Shown: positions 15,397-26,794 of the stretch, piece after piece | Layout: the number at the start of each line of letters is the position of its first letter | Numbering within the stretch: the first letter of the stretch is position 1 | From: Gilliamella sp. wkB308 | GTDB lineage: Bacteria; Pseudomonadota; Gammaproteobacteria; Enterobacterales; Orbaceae | DNA: 64,000 bases | Direction of reading: 5' to 3' | NCBI RefSeq assembly: GCF_001690185.1 | Contig: NZ_LZGN01000037.1 | Location: 1 to 64,000 of the forward strand | The notes under the pieces: generated by a model | The model's database searches: none | Seen by the model: the letters and a program-made list of their open reading frames with translations, nothing else | What the model was told of the DNA's origin: nothing | Program-made: the position numbers and the translations under genes

Positions 15397-17493
15397 CTAT
15401 TGATCAACCGAAATGTTTAATGGAATGACATTACTGTTTACTTGTTCTTTCGCAATTTTGGAATATTTAGGCGCAAAATCAAGCAATATTTCAACAGCTT
15501 CGTCTAAATAAGCATCGGGTCGTTTATAATCTTTTGGTAAGTCTTCTAATTTTGCAATTGGAGCCAAACCAGCACGACTCAAACGCTCATTCATGCGTTT
15601 CAAATCTCGGTCATCATCGCTCTTCTGTTCTTCTTCACGATATTGTTTATTTAAAGAAACAATATAACGACTATCCTTTTTATCATTAAACCGTTTAATA
15701 TCATCTTGAATGTAGATAAACTCAGGATTTTTGGCAATTCGAGCTAAATGGTTGGCTTTAAGTTCTGAAAATAAAGGTGCGATATTTGCAACTTTTGAAT
15801 ATTGCGCTGAAGGTATTTTATCCCATGGCAAAGCATTATCTAAATATCTTTCACCGGTTTCGTCAACATATTTTTCATTGATCATATCAATGTCAGGATC
15901 AACCCCTTTAAGTTGCGTACTCCCACCATTGATTCGATAAAATTTTTGAACAGTATATTGCACACCACCTAATTCAGGCCAGTCCGGATGTAATCTTGCA
16001 TCTACCGGATAAGCAATATTTCGAGAGGTTTGCACCGTACCTTTACCATATGTCGTTTCTCCAACAATCAACGCTCGACCATAATCTTGCATTGCGGCAG
16101 AAAAAATTTCAGAGGCAGAGGCACTGTAGCGATTTATCATCACCACGATTGGACCTGAATATTTGATACTTTCATTTTTATCATCATAAACATTGATTTT
16201 TTGTAGATTGTCACGCACTTGCACCACAGGCCCTGTATCAATAAATAGCCCTGTTAAGGCGATAACTTCTGCCAGAGAACCACCGCCATTATCGCGTAAG
16301 TCGATAACAAGCCCTTGCAGATTATCTTGATTAGCTTGCGTTAATAGTGAATTGACTTTTTGAGTTAATCCTATATAAAAACTCGGAATTTCGATAACAC
16401 CAACCTTCCCTCGTTGATTGTCGATAATTTTTAGTTTAGCTTCCCTGTCTTCAAAATGAATTTTATCACGTGTTAGTTCAACAATCTTAGGTTTGCTACT
16501 ATTGCCTGCCGGTAAAATTTCAAGTCTGACAACAGTTCCTTTTCGCCCCCGAATTTTTTCAACAACATCATCGAGACGCCAACCAATAACATCTTCAATA
16601 GCTGAATTACCTTGTCCGACACCAATAATTTTATCACCAATGGTTAGTTGTTTACTTTTTTCAGCCGGTCCACCCGTTACAAAAGACATAATCTCGGTGT
16701 AATCATCTTTTTGACTTAAAGTGGCTCCAATACCTTCCATTGATAAATTCATCTCAGCATCGAAGTCTCGTTTCTTTCGTGGCGCCAAATAGCTGGTATG
16801 AGGATCAATTTCGCGTGCAAATGCATTCATAAACACTTGGAACGCATCTTCTGTTTTGGATTGTAACAATGTTTTTAGCACACGATTGTAACGTTTAGTT
16901 AAAACTTCCCGTATTTCTTTCTCATTTTTACCGGATAATGAAAGACTTAACTCATCATATTTAACTCGTTTATCCCAATAATCATCAAGCTCTTCTTCAG
17001 TGCTTGCCCATGAAATATCTTCTCTTTTAAAATCAATATTTTCATTAGTTGAAAAATCCATAGGGCGTTGTAAAACTTTTAAAGCATATTGAAATCGGTT
17101 ATATCTTTTTTGAATAGAAAGATTATAAATGTCATAAGCCATTTTCAAATTGCCATCTAACAGCTCTTGACCTATCGACGCTTGTTTATCTCTAAAACTA
17201 TCAATATCACGCTGAATAAAAAAAGATTTATTGCCATCTAATAGTTTAAAATAGCGGTCAAAAATTTTGGCTGAAAATGCGCCATCTAAATCAAAATTGC
17301 GGTAATGAGCTTGAGTAAAATAGTTAGTAACCCTATTTGCCACAATTTGATGAATTTGATCTTGTTTTAGCGTAGGTAATTGTTCTGTAACTGACGAATT
17401 AGTCTGAACTGCTTGGCAAACGATACTTGGACTAATAACACAAAGAACAAGTAACGATTTTCTTATACCTTTAAATAAATTACTCATTGCCAT
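15397..17493 (-). CDS. prc: Tail-specific periplasmic protease Prc (Tsp)
   Basis: A 698-residue C-terminal processing protease. A signal peptide covers about residues 1-28 (SLLVLCVISPSIVCQA). A PDZ domain lies around 240-325 (MEGIGATLSQKDD onward). The S41 protease core carries the Ser/Lys dyad: Ser in RYSASASEIFSAAMQD and Lys in TYGKGTVQT. Length is close to the roughly 680 residues of the E. coli enzyme. Prc trims penicillin-binding protein 3 and degrades mis-tagged or cell-wall-enzyme substrates in the periplasm. It follows proQ by 3 bases, the same gene pair as in E. coli. Confidence 0.96.
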   Translation of the reverse strand: MAMSNLFKGIRKSLLVLCVISPSIVCQAVQTNSSVTEQLPTLKQDQIHQIVANRVTNYFTQAHYRNFDLDGAFSAKIFDRYFKLLDGNKSFFIQRDIDSFRDKQASIGQELLDGNLKMAYDIYNLSIQKRYNRFQYALKVLQRPMDFSTNENIDFKREDISWASTEEELDDYWDKRVKYDELSLSLSGKNEKEIREVLTKRYNRVLKTLLQSKTEDAFQVFMNAFAREIDPHTSYLAPRKKRDFDAEMNLSMEGIGATLSQKDDYTEIMSFVTGGPAEKSKQLTIGDKIIGVGQGNSAIEDVIGWRLDDVVEKIRGRKGTVVRLEILPAGNSSKPKIVELTRDKIHFEDREAKLKIIDNQRGKVGVIEIPSFYIGLTQKVNSLLTQANQDNLQGLVIDLRDNGGGSLAEVIALTGLFIDTGPVVQVRDNLQKINVYDDKNESIKYSGPIVVMINRYSASASEIFSAAMQDYGRALIVGETTYGKGTVQTSRNIAYPVDARLHPDWPELGGVQYTVQKFYRINGGSTQLKGVDPDIDMINEKYVDETGERYLDNALPWDKIPSAQYSKVANIAPLFSELKANHLARIAKNPEFIYIQDDIKRFNDKKDSRYIVSLNKQYREEEQKSDDDRDLKRMNERLSRAGLAPIAKLEDLPKDYKRPDAYLDEAVEILLDFAPKYSKIAKEQVNSNVIPLNISVDQ

Positions 17494-17496
17494 TCT

Positions 17497-18459
17497 CTAT
17501 TGATTAATTATATGCTCTGGTTTAACTGTTAGTTGCATACCTGAACCAACTTTCACTTTGATATGTTCTTTTTCAATATCAATGATCTGCACTTTTAATG
17601 GTTTATTGCCCATTGTAACCTTAACAAAATCACCAATTTTTAAAACTCTATTTTTTTTAGGTGGAGTATAAGCTCTTTTAGGTTTCGATTTGTTTTGTTT
17701 TTTAAAGTGCTCTTTAGCTTTACTTTTGCTCTCTTTAAGCTGTTGTTGTGCATAATCCATCTGTTCTTGGGTAATGACTTCATCGAGATTACCATCTAAA
17801 TCAACACGATGCGAGCCAACTTTTATACTATATAAGTAACGCCAATTATTGGTATAAACACGTAATGCAACACGTAGTTTCGTTTTGCTTAATTCTTGGT
17901 TTCCATCAAGACGTGAGAGTATGTCTTGAAATATGCCTATTTTCAGGGGTTTTGCTTCGCCCTCAATAGTAAAACAATTAGGAAATTGTTGGGCTAAATA
18001 TACAATAATTTCTTTACTATTTGTCAATTGAAACTGTTTTTCCATCTGTTCTGCCGTATTAATTAAACTGTTGGGTTGTGAATGAATTGCGTTATTTTTT
18101 ACTTTGGGTTGTTCTTTAAAGGATTCTATCGTTTTTTCTTTACTTTCTATTTGTTTTTGTTTAGCAAGATCCATCTGTTCCTGAGTTATGATTTCATGGG
18201 GATTACCGTCTAAATCGATCCGATAAACCCCAATTTTTATACTTTCTAAATAATGCTGACTATTCATGTAGAGGTCTAATGCATCATTGAGTTTCGCTAG
18301 GCTTAATTTAGGGGATTCATTTAATCGGGAAATAATGTCGTGAACAATGCCCTTTTTTAAAGGTTTGACATTACTCCCAAACGCAAAAGATTCTGGAAAT
18401 TGCTTAACTAAATAAGCAATAATTTCGTCATTTGTTGTTAATTGAAATTGTTTTTCCAT
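17497..18459 (-). CDS. proQ: RNA chaperone ProQ with a duplicated FinO/ProQ domain
   Basis: A 320-residue ProQ, against about 232 in E. coli. Two FinO/ProQ domains are in tandem: residues 1-110 and 139-245, each opening with the same octapeptide MEKQFQLT. A basic linker (245-275) and the Tudor-like C-terminal domain (LKIGDFVKVTMG to the end) follow. The second domain keeps the RNA-contact residues of E. coli ProQ (Lys54, Arg58, Arg62, Arg69, Tyr70, Arg80 equivalents at 192, 196, 200, 207, 208, 218). In the first, the same positions read Leu54, Asn58, Asp62, His69, with only Tyr70 and Arg80 kept. So the first copy has probably lost canonical RNA binding. It precedes prc as in E. coli. Confidence 0.95.
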   Translation of the reverse strand: MEKQFQLTTNDEIIAYLVKQFPESFAFGSNVKPLKKGIVHDIISRLNESPKLSLAKLNDALDLYMNSQHYLESIKIGVYRIDLDGNPHEIITQEQMDLAKQKQIESKEKTIESFKEQPKVKNNAIHSQPNSLINTAEQMEKQFQLTNSKEIIVYLAQQFPNCFTIEGEAKPLKIGIFQDILSRLDGNQELSKTKLRVALRVYTNNWRYLYSIKVGSHRVDLDGNLDEVITQEQMDYAQQQLKESKSKAKEHFKKQNKSKPKRAYTPPKKNRVLKIGDFVKVTMGNKPLKVQIIDIEKEHIKVKVGSGMQLTVKPEHIINQ

Positions 18460-18522
18460 TTACTTTTCCGTAATAACTAAATTTTATAAGCGCTAAAGTA
18501 TATATCAGCTAAAGCAATAACA

Positions 18523-18888
18523 CTAATCTTCTTTATTTTGTTTATTGATGAAACTGATGAAATCTTTTATACCATTTCGCATGAGCCATGAAGAGACAAT
18601 CGATTGCTCATCGGGTGTCAATTGTTCAAAAGCAGTCATCCAAAGTTGAAGAGGTTCAATAGGTGAAATAACATAACTTGCACTCTCTTCCTCAATGTAT
18701 AATGCTTTTTTGACATCTGACGGTAAACTTCCAATATGATATTCGACAGCTTTACCTCGAACACCTGAACGTTTACGCGCAGTCCATTTTTCAGCTCTTG
18801 CTTTTCGATTAATACCTTGTATTGTTGTAGGCATCCCTGCAATGCTTGACAGCTCTTTAGATGAGAACCATTCTTTCATTTTAACCAT
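18523..18888 (-). CDS. Mu-type DNA-binding protein (HTH_Tnp_Mu_1)
   Basis: A 121-residue protein. Residues 4-70 resemble the Mu transposase/repressor N-terminal DNA-binding domain: EWFSSKELSSIAGMP, then INRKARAEKWTARKRSGVRG, then VEYHIGSLPSDVKKAL. There is no DDE catalytic domain, so it is at most a repressor or orphan regulator. The C-terminal 50 residues (LQLWMTAFEQLTPDEQSIV) are helical, and may mediate self-association. Met4 (MKEWF) is an alternative start. It is divergent from an Nlp/Ner-like gene, the same layout as the c-ner immunity region of phage Mu, but no transposition genes are present. Confidence 0.75.
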   Translation of the reverse strand: MVKMKEWFSSKELSSIAGMPTTIQGINRKARAEKWTARKRSGVRGKAVEYHIGSLPSDVKKALYIEEESASYVISPIEPLQLWMTAFEQLTPDEQSIVSSWLMRNGIKDFISFINKQNKED

Positions 18889-18949
18889 CCTAATTTTAAA
18901 TAACCAGAAAAAAATACAGAAATTAAAGAAATCTTGTTATACTAAATAA

Positions 18950-18999
18950 GAAACGAGTTATTATTACAAATTAACTTGAATAATGAAATTACTCGTTTC
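18950..18999. promoter_or_regulatory. Inverted repeat between the divergent Mu-like and Nlp genes
   Basis: A perfect 9-bp inverted repeat GAAACGAGT ... ACTCGTTTC with a 32-base spacer lies in the divergent intergenic region, next to a TATACT -10-like element. It is a candidate operator for one or both neighbours. Confidence 0.5.
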
Positions 19000-19056
19000 A
19001 GTAATTTTAGAGCATAGCATAGATAAAATAAGTTATAAACTAAGAGGGAACAAAAA

Positions 19057-19398
19057 ATGGAAATAAAATTCAGCGATTGGCATCACGCTGATATTATAGC
19101 TGCACTAAAAAAGAAAGGGACAACACTATCTGAATTATCCCGCCAATCGGGTTTTAGTTCGTCAACTCTTGGTAATGCGCTTGTTCGACCATGGACAAAA
19201 GGGGAATTTATCATTGCTAAAGCCCTTGATTTAGATCCGGCAGAAATTTGGCCTAGTCGTTATATTGATGCAAAGACAAATCAGCCAATTAAGCGTGTTG
19301 TTTATGAAAAGAAATTGAATTTTGAATCATCCGGTTTAAACCAAGAAATGATTGAAGAAATGATAGAAAAAATAAATAAAAATAATCAGGAAACTTAA
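19057..19398 (+). CDS. nlp: Nlp/Ner family DNA-binding regulator
   Basis: A 113-residue regulator. Residues 1-75 match the Nlp (SfsB)/Ner family: FSDWHHADIIAALKKKGTTL, SSSTLGNALVRPWTKGE, and AKALDLDPAEIWPSRY. In E. coli Nlp is linked to maltose-gene activation, while Ner of phage Mu is a repressor of early transcription. The C-terminal 30 residues are an extra charged helix (NQEMIEEMIEKINKNN) not present in the short enterobacterial protein. A GAGGG ribosome site precedes ATG 19057. Whether it is chromosomal or the remnant of a Mu-like immunity region is open. Confidence 0.85.
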   Translation: MEIKFSDWHHADIIAALKKKGTTLSELSRQSGFSSSTLGNALVRPWTKGEFIIAKALDLDPAEIWPSRYIDAKTNQPIKRVVYEKKLNFESSGLNQEMIEEMIEKINKNNQET

Positions 19399-19720
19399 GA
19401 AATATTTTAATGAGATATATAAAGATTAAGTTCATTTGTTTCTAAATTTTATGTATTAGCTGATATTTTCAACAAAATTAAATTATTAAACTATTTTAAT
19501 TTTAAGTGACTTCTTATTTTTGTTTAAAAATAGTTTTTTAATTTAATTAGTGAATAATTTAGGAAGAGTATGATGACTCAATCTTTTATTGTGACTTCGC
19601 AAGTTGCATCATTATTTTTAATTTAGTAAAACTAGAGATAAAAAATAGTTTAAATGAGTTTAAAAACCTTTCTTTTAAACAGATATTCTTATTAGTGATG
19701 CTAAAATTAGGATGCTGTGC
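19399..19720. other. Gene-free AT-rich stretch before rnpB
   Basis: About 320 bases of low-complexity AT-rich sequence with no supported coding frame. I see no structured element until the rnpB promoter at its end. Confidence 0.5.
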
Positions 19721-19748
19721 TAGACAAAATGATACTTTACGCTATACT
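19721..19748 (+). promoter_or_regulatory. rnpB promoter
   Basis: TAGACA (-35) and TATACT (-10) separated by 16 bases end 7 bases before the first base of the mature RNase P RNA. Confidence 0.75.
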
Positions 19749-19755
19749 AATCTGC

Positions 19756-20141
<386 letters not shown>

Positions 20142-20146
<5 letters not shown>

Positions 20147-20846
20147 TTTCTTCTTTTTTATTCTCGATTTCAGCAACATTAACTTGCTTCTTTTTGTTTA
20201 ACCAACGTTTTAAAGCCAGCCAAATAGAGAAGATCAAACCTAAAAGCAATAACAATACTGGGATTAACATTAAAAGTGACATGATCTGCTTCTCATAGGT
20301 TTTGAAAATCGGCGACAAACCGAATAGATAACCTAAAGTCACAATTAAGAAAATCCATAATGTTGCACTAATCCAATTATAAATATGAAATTTTCTACTA
20401 TGTAGATTGGATAATCCAGCCATCATCGGTAATAATGTTCGTACAAAAGCAATAAAGCGACCGATAAACAACGCTTGTAATCCATATTTATGGAATAAAA
20501 CTTCGGATTTACGGTGATATTTTTCAGGCAGGTGCTCCATCCAACCTTTTACAATTTTGGTATTACCAAGCCAAAGCCCTTGTATATAACCTAACCAAGT
20601 TCCTAGGGCTGCTGCTGCAATTAAGATGACATTGATTAACCCAAAATGGAAAACATCAAGACTAATTAGCACACCAGTTAAAAAAAGCAAACTATCACCC
20701 GGTAAAAAAGCTGCCGGTAAAACGCCATTTTCTAACAATATGATGACAAATAACATACCATATAATGTCCATAAGACATTAGGGTTTGACAGTGTTGCAA
20801 CATCCATATTAATAAAAGCTTGATAAAGAGTAATGATTGTTTCCAT
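20142..20846 (-). CDS. yqjA: DedA family inner-membrane protein, YqjA-like
   Basis: A 234-residue DedA family protein with about five membrane segments. Family hallmarks are FLPGDSLLFLTGVL (about 47-60) and the motif GRFIAFVRTLLPMMAGLS (about 128-145), whose arginines are essential in E. coli YqjA/YghB. These proteins support membrane-potential and lipid-carrier homeostasis and resistance to alkaline and drug stress. The overall match to YqjA is closer than to other DedA members (NGVLPAAFLPGD, WLGYIQG, WLGNTK). It is followed by rnpB in the opposite direction. The Lys/Glu-rich tail is longer than in E. coli. Confidence 0.9.
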
Positions 20847-20872
20847 CTATTTTAAAATCCTATTCATCTAAG

Positions 20873-22333
20873 TTATTGGTGATTAATAGTACCACCTACA
20901 GTTAAATTATTCACTTTCAATGTTGGTTGCCCAACACCTACCGGTACACTCTGCCCTGCTTTACCACAAGCACCCACACCAGAATCTAATTCAAGATTAT
21001 TACCGACCATTGATATTTGTTGCATGGTTTCAATACCGGAACCAATTAATGTTGCCCCTTTTACTGGCGTCGTTATTTTGCCTTTTTCGATTAAATATGC
21101 TTCTGATGTGGAGAAAACAAATTTACCAGAGGTTATATCGACTTGACCACCAGCAAAATTTGGTGCATATAAACCATAATCGACACTACTGATAATCTCA
21201 TCAAACGTTGAATTGCCAGACAACATATAGGTATTAGTCATACGAGGCATCGGAAGACAATCATAGCTTTCACGGCGTCCATTACCTGTAGATTGAGTGT
21301 TCATCAATTTTGCATTGAGTTTATCAAACATATAGCCTTTTAAAATGCCATTTTCAATCAGCACTGTTTTTTGACTTGGCGTTCCTTCGTCATCAATCGA
21401 CAGTGATCCGCGTCGATTTTCCATTGTACCGTCATCCACTATAGTACAAAGTTCTGAGGTGACTTTTTCACCTACTTTTCCTGAAAATACTGAGCTATTT
21501 TTACGATTAAAATCACCTTCTAAGCCATGCCCCACCGCTTCATGTAATAAGACTCCCGGCCAACCTGCGCCAAGAACAACTGGCATTGTTCCTGCTGGTG
21601 CTGGTTTAGCAGATAATGAAACTAATGCTTGGCGCACGGCTTCACGTGTGTAACTATCGGCAATACTTTCCCCAGTTTTAGGGTGAATAGTTAAAAAGTA
21701 GTCGTAACCAAAACGACCACCGCCACCACTACTACCACGTTCACGCTTACCATCTTGCTCGACAAGAACAGAAACGGATAATCTGACTAACGGTCTGATA
21801 TCTGCACAATAAGTACCATCAGTAGCCGCAATAAGGATATCTTCATAACTGCCAGTCAAACTTGCCGAAACTTCTGTAACTCGAGAATCAAGTGCACGCG
21901 CTAACTGATCGACTTGCCTTAATAAAGCTATCTTTTGGTCTTGATTAAAGCCGTTAATTGGATTAATAGACGAATATCTTAAGCTATTTTCCAATGTTTT
22001 AAGAGGAGTAATTTTTATTGGTGTTTGTAGAGTTGTAATGGAATTTGCCGCCAAAACACTCTGCTCTAAGCGATTTAAAGCAAGTTGATCGGTATAGGCA
22101 AACCCTGTTTTTTCGCCAATGATAGCTCTAACCCCTACACCTTGATCACGATGATAAGAAGCATTTTTGATAATACCATCTTCGATTGCCCAACTTTCAT
22201 AAAAGCCCGATAAAAAGTACAAATCGCCATAATCAATTTTTCTTGAACCTAACATATCCAATAAACGCATAATATCCGAATGATTTAGGTTATTTGGACC
22301 AAGTAGTCGTTCACTTACTTCAGTTACAATCAT
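20873..22333 (-). CDS. tldD: Metalloprotease TldD
   Basis: A 486-residue TldD, close in length to the E. coli protein (481). The zinc-binding HExxxH motif is visible in [14 protein letters not shown] (about residues 262-275). Other family segments are [14 protein letters not shown] near the N-terminus and a glycine-rich [13 protein letters not shown] stretch. With TldE (not in this window) it degrades unfolded peptides, processes microcins and CcdA antitoxin. It lies downstream of rng, matching the mre-rng-tldD order of E. coli without the intervening yhdP. Confidence 0.96.
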   Translation of the reverse strand: MIVTEVSERLLGPNNLNHSDIMRLLDMLGSRKIDYGDLYFLSGFYESWAIEDGIIKNASYHRDQGVGVRAIIGEKTGFAYTDQLALNRLEQSVLAANSITTLQTPIKITPLKTLENSLRYSSINPINGFNQDQKIALLRQVDQLARALDSRVTEVSASLTGSYEDILIAATDGTYCADIRPLVRLSVSVLVEQDGKRERGSSGGGGRFGYDYFLTIHPKTGESIADSYTREAVRQALVSLSAKPAPAGTMPVVLGAGWPGVLLHEAVGHGLEGDFNRKNSSVFSGKVGEKVTSELCTIVDDGTMENRRGSLSIDDEGTPSQKTVLIENGILKGYMFDKLNAKLMNTQSTGNGRRESYDCLPMPRMTNTYMLSGNSTFDEIISSVDYGLYAPNFAGGQVDITSGKFVFSTSEAYLIEKGKITTPVKGATLIGSGIETMQQISMVGNNLELDSGVGACGKAGQSVPVGVGQPTLKVNNLTVGGTINHQ

Positions 22334-22427
22334 AGATTCCTTAATTAATATTTCAAACTTAATAGCTTTTAAAGCTTACTTATTATCAATATATTGTTAA
22401 TTTCTAATATCTCAAGGTTTTTGAACT

Positions 22428-23903
22428 TTACATTAATACCACATCATATTGTTCTTGAATATAAAGCGGTTCAACTTTGACTTCAACACGTTTACCAACA
22501 AACACTTTCACTTCTGCTAACGCATGTGATTCATCATTATTTAAAGCATTGGCAACCGCTGCAGACGCATAAACCAATAAGTATTCAGAACGATGTGCTT
22601 TATGAACACGAACAATTTCACGCAATATTTCATTGCATACGGTTTCTACGGATTTGACGATACCGCGACCCTTACAGGCTGGACACTCTTCACATAAAAT
22701 ATGTCCCAAACTTTCTCGAGTACGTTTACGTGTCATTTCCACTAAACCTAAAGTGGAAAATGAATTTACGGTCGTTCTTGCTCTATCTTTGGCTAAAAAA
22801 TCTTGCAGTGATTGAAGCACGCGTTCTCGATGGACATCTTCTTGCATATCGATAAAATCGATAATAATAATACCACCTAAATTACGTAATCGTAATTGAC
22901 GCGCAATAGCAATAGTTGCTTCGATATTCGTATTAAAAATTGTCTCTTCAAGATTGCGATGCCCAACAAATGCGCCTGTATTAATATCAATTGTCGTCAT
23001 GGCTTCGGTCTGATCGATAATTAAATATCCACCTGATTTTAATTTAACTTTACGATCCAGCGCTCGTTGAATTTCGTTTTCTGTATCATAGAGATCGAAT
23101 ATTGGCGCACTACCTCGATAGTGCATTAATTTATCGGTAACTTCAGGCATGAATTCTTGCGTAAATTCAACTAATAGATCATACGTTAATTTTGAATCAA
23201 CCAAAATGCGCTCAATGGGATCGCCAACAAAATCACGTAATACACGCTGAGAAAGTTGTAATTCTCCGTAAACCAAATTTTTACTGATTGGCCTAGCCAT
23301 ACGCTCTTGTATTTTTGACCAAAGTCGTTTTAGAAAATTAGCATCTTGTTCTAATTCATGTGCACTTGCACCTTCAGCAGCCGTACGAACAATAAAACCA
23401 CCTTGATCGGTGACATACTGTTCAACAATTTTTTTAAGCCTATCTCGTTCTTCTTCACTTTCAATACGTTGAGACGTCGCCACGTGGGCTGAGTTTGGGC
23501 CGGGCATTAATACTAAATAACGAGAAGGCAATGTAATATCGGTAGTTAATCTTGCCCCTTTAGTTCCCAATGGATCTTTAACAACTTGTACCATCAAGTC
23601 TTGTCCTTGACGAACAAGCTCAGAAATATCTTTAACTTGAAATTGCTCTTGCTCACTATCCGATACGCATTCCGTATGAGGCATAATGTCTGAGGCATGT
23701 AAAAAAGCTGCTTTTTCAAGACCAATATCAACAAACGCTGCTTGCATGCCAGGTAAAATACGGATCACTTTACCCTTGTAGATATTCCCAACAATACCAC
23801 GCCGAGATTCACGATCGACATGAATTTCTTGTAATACACCATCTTCAATATAAGCGACACGAGTTTCAGAAGGTGTTACGTTCATTAATAGTTCAACTGA
23901 CAT
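22428..23903 (-). CDS. rng: Ribonuclease G
   Basis: A 491-residue endoribonuclease that matures 16S rRNA 5' ends and takes part in mRNA decay. An S1 domain occupies about 35-125 (GNIYKGKVIRILPGMQAAFV). The DNase-I-like catalytic region has the two metal-binding Asp residues in MTTIDINTGAF and IIIDFIDMQ. The zinc-link CEECPACKGRG holds the dimer near residue 405. Length is almost that of E. coli (489), and there is no RNase E-type C-terminal scaffold, which separates it from RNase E. It lies just after mreD, as in E. coli, where maf stands between. Confidence 0.96.
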   Translation of the reverse strand: MSVELLMNVTPSETRVAYIEDGVLQEIHVDRESRRGIVGNIYKGKVIRILPGMQAAFVDIGLEKAAFLHASDIMPHTECVSDSEQEQFQVKDISELVRQGQDLMVQVVKDPLGTKGARLTTDITLPSRYLVLMPGPNSAHVATSQRIESEEERDRLKKIVEQYVTDQGGFIVRTAAEGASAHELEQDANFLKRLWSKIQERMARPISKNLVYGELQLSQRVLRDFVGDPIERILVDSKLTYDLLVEFTQEFMPEVTDKLMHYRGSAPIFDLYDTENEIQRALDRKVKLKSGGYLIIDQTEAMTTIDINTGAFVGHRNLEETIFNTNIEATIAIARQLRLRNLGGIIIIDFIDMQEDVHRERVLQSLQDFLAKDRARTTVNSFSTLGLVEMTRKRTRESLGHILCEECPACKGRGIVKSVETVCNEILREIVRVHKAHRSEYLLVYASAAVANALNNDESHALAEVKVFVGKRVEVKVEPLYIQEQYDVVLM

Positions 23904-23930
23904 AAAGATTCCTGTTAAATAGATCGCTAA

Positions 23931-24416
23931 TTAATTGATCGCAAAGCTTCGTCTCACTAGTCGTAAAAAAAGGTAAATTACTATCCATAATACTCCGTCA
24001 ACCAAACTTGATAGTAAAATTAATGGGGACATTGTTATAGTATGATAAATACTGACCTGAAATAAAAACATCAATAAATTATAACAAATTGATATGCCAA
24101 AAATGATAAAGCATTGTTGCCATAGTGCTAAATTACGAATCAACTGGTATTTAAAAATCAGTAAATAAGCAATAATAGAAAAAATAAATGCATGGATACC
24201 GATTATTGTACCGGAAAAGAGATCCATAATAATGCCTAGAATAAATGCTGTCCCTATACCAACACGATGTGGAAGCGCAATTAACCAATAAGCTAAGAAG
24301 AGCATTAGCACATGTGGCTTGTATATATTATAAGATGGCGTCCAAGGTATAATTTGTAAACATAAACCTAAAAATAACGTTATCCAAATAACTAGTATTC
24401 CTCTAGGGTTTTTCAT
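23931..24416 (-). CDS. mreD: Rod shape-determining protein MreD
   Basis: A 161-residue inner-membrane protein with five to six hydrophobic segments. It matches MreD in size and in details such as the N-terminal VIWITLFLGLCLQIIPW, PHVLMLFLAYWLIALPHRVGIGTAF, and GIIMDLFSGTIIGIHA. MreD is part of the elongasome with MreB, MreC, RodA and PBP2. It overlaps the 3' end of mreC by 14 bases and is followed 27 bases later by rng. Nothing suggests damage. Confidence 0.94.
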   Translation of the reverse strand: MKNPRGILVIWITLFLGLCLQIIPWTPSYNIYKPHVLMLFLAYWLIALPHRVGIGTAFILGIIMDLFSGTIIGIHAFIFSIIAYLLIFKYQLIRNLALWQQCFIIFGISICYNLLMFLFQVSIYHTITMSPLILLSSLVDGVLWIVIYLFLRLVRRSFAIN

Positions 24417-25245
24417 GTTGTTCTCCTTGATCGCCCCATAATAGTAATAGATAACGTAGTCGTTTTAAATCAGCAGTCGGGGTGGCTGAAATAATGGGTG
24501 ATGAATCACTGATATCAATTTTAACTGAACTTACTACCGCAACAGGATAGCCTTCGGGAAATCGACCATCTAGCCCCGATGTGACAAGAACATCACCGAC
24601 TTTAATATCAACATTATTCGGTAAAAAATCGAGTGTTAAATCGTTATTACATCCATTACCGACAGCAACCATAGCAATATCATTTCTTTGCACTTGAACA
24701 GGTATAGCATGTTGAAAATCACAGACTAAAATAGCTCGACTCGTGTTTTGAGCTGTCTCATAAATCTGTCCAACAATACCTTTTTCATCAATCACAGGTT
24801 GCCCAACATATACTCCTTCATGTTGCCCTTTATTGATAACGATCTGATAGGCATAAGGATTAGTATCAGCTAATAAAACTTGAGCAGCCATTTTATGCTC
24901 TTCATGCCATAAAGGTGCTTTCAATAACTCCCGTAATCGATTATTTTCGTGTCTTAAATGTGCAAGTAGTAGCAGATCTGCTTTTTTATTTAATAATTCT
25001 TCAGATAATCTTTCATTCTCATTGACTAATTCTTCTCTGGATTTCGACATTTCATAGAGTGAATCATACGATGCTGCCGGCGAATTAGAAATGTAATAAA
25101 GTGGCGAAATAATAGTATCGAGATAATATCGAATTTCTTTAAATGGACGATAATTAACATCAAAAACTATTAAAATTAAAGCAAGTGCCATAGAAATAAA
25201 TAGTTGCACACTAAGCGGTGAACGATTAGAAAAAAGTAATTTCAT
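24403..25245 (-). CDS. mreC: Rod shape-determining protein MreC
   Basis: A 280-residue bitopic membrane protein: one membrane helix at about residues 12-30, a coiled coil at about 65-110 (EELVNENERLSEELLNKKADL), then two periplasmic beta domains with VLLADTNPYAYQIVINKGQHEGVYVGQPVI and VTSGLDGRFPEGYPVAVV. It links MreB filaments to peptidoglycan synthases in the periplasm. It is shorter than E. coli MreC (367) because the variable tail after the beta domains is missing, which is common. mreB lies upstream with a 142-base gap. Confidence 0.95.
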   Translation of the reverse strand: MKLLFSNRSPLSVQLFISMALALILIVFDVNYRPFKEIRYYLDTIISPLYYISNSPAASYDSLYEMSKSREELVNENERLSEELLNKKADLLLLAHLRHENNRLRELLKAPLWHEEHKMAAQVLLADTNPYAYQIVINKGQHEGVYVGQPVIDEKGIVGQIYETAQNTSRAILVCDFQHAIPVQVQRNDIAMVAVGNGCNNDLTLDFLPNNVDIKVGDVLVTSGLDGRFPEGYPVAVVSSVKIDISDSSPIISATPTADLKRLRYLLLLWGDQGEQHEKP

Positions 25246-25299
25246 TGTTCAATACTTACCTGTTATATACTTAAGCGCTATTGATACAAAGATATGACT

Positions 25300-25318
25300 C
25301 CGTCGACAATGTCGACGG
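25300..25318. other. Hairpin in the mreB-mreC gap
   Basis: A perfect 8-bp GC-rich stem CCGTCGAC/GTCGACGG with a 3-base loop lies in the mreB-mreC gap. No T run follows on the minus strand. It may be an RNA-processing or stability element that tunes MreB above MreC/MreD levels. Confidence 0.5.
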
Positions 25319-25387
25319 ATAAGAAAGTATGATATTGAATAATTTACCACTTTATTGCACTAAATGAAATGGTAACTAAGACAAATC

Positions 25388-26794
<1,407 letters not shown>

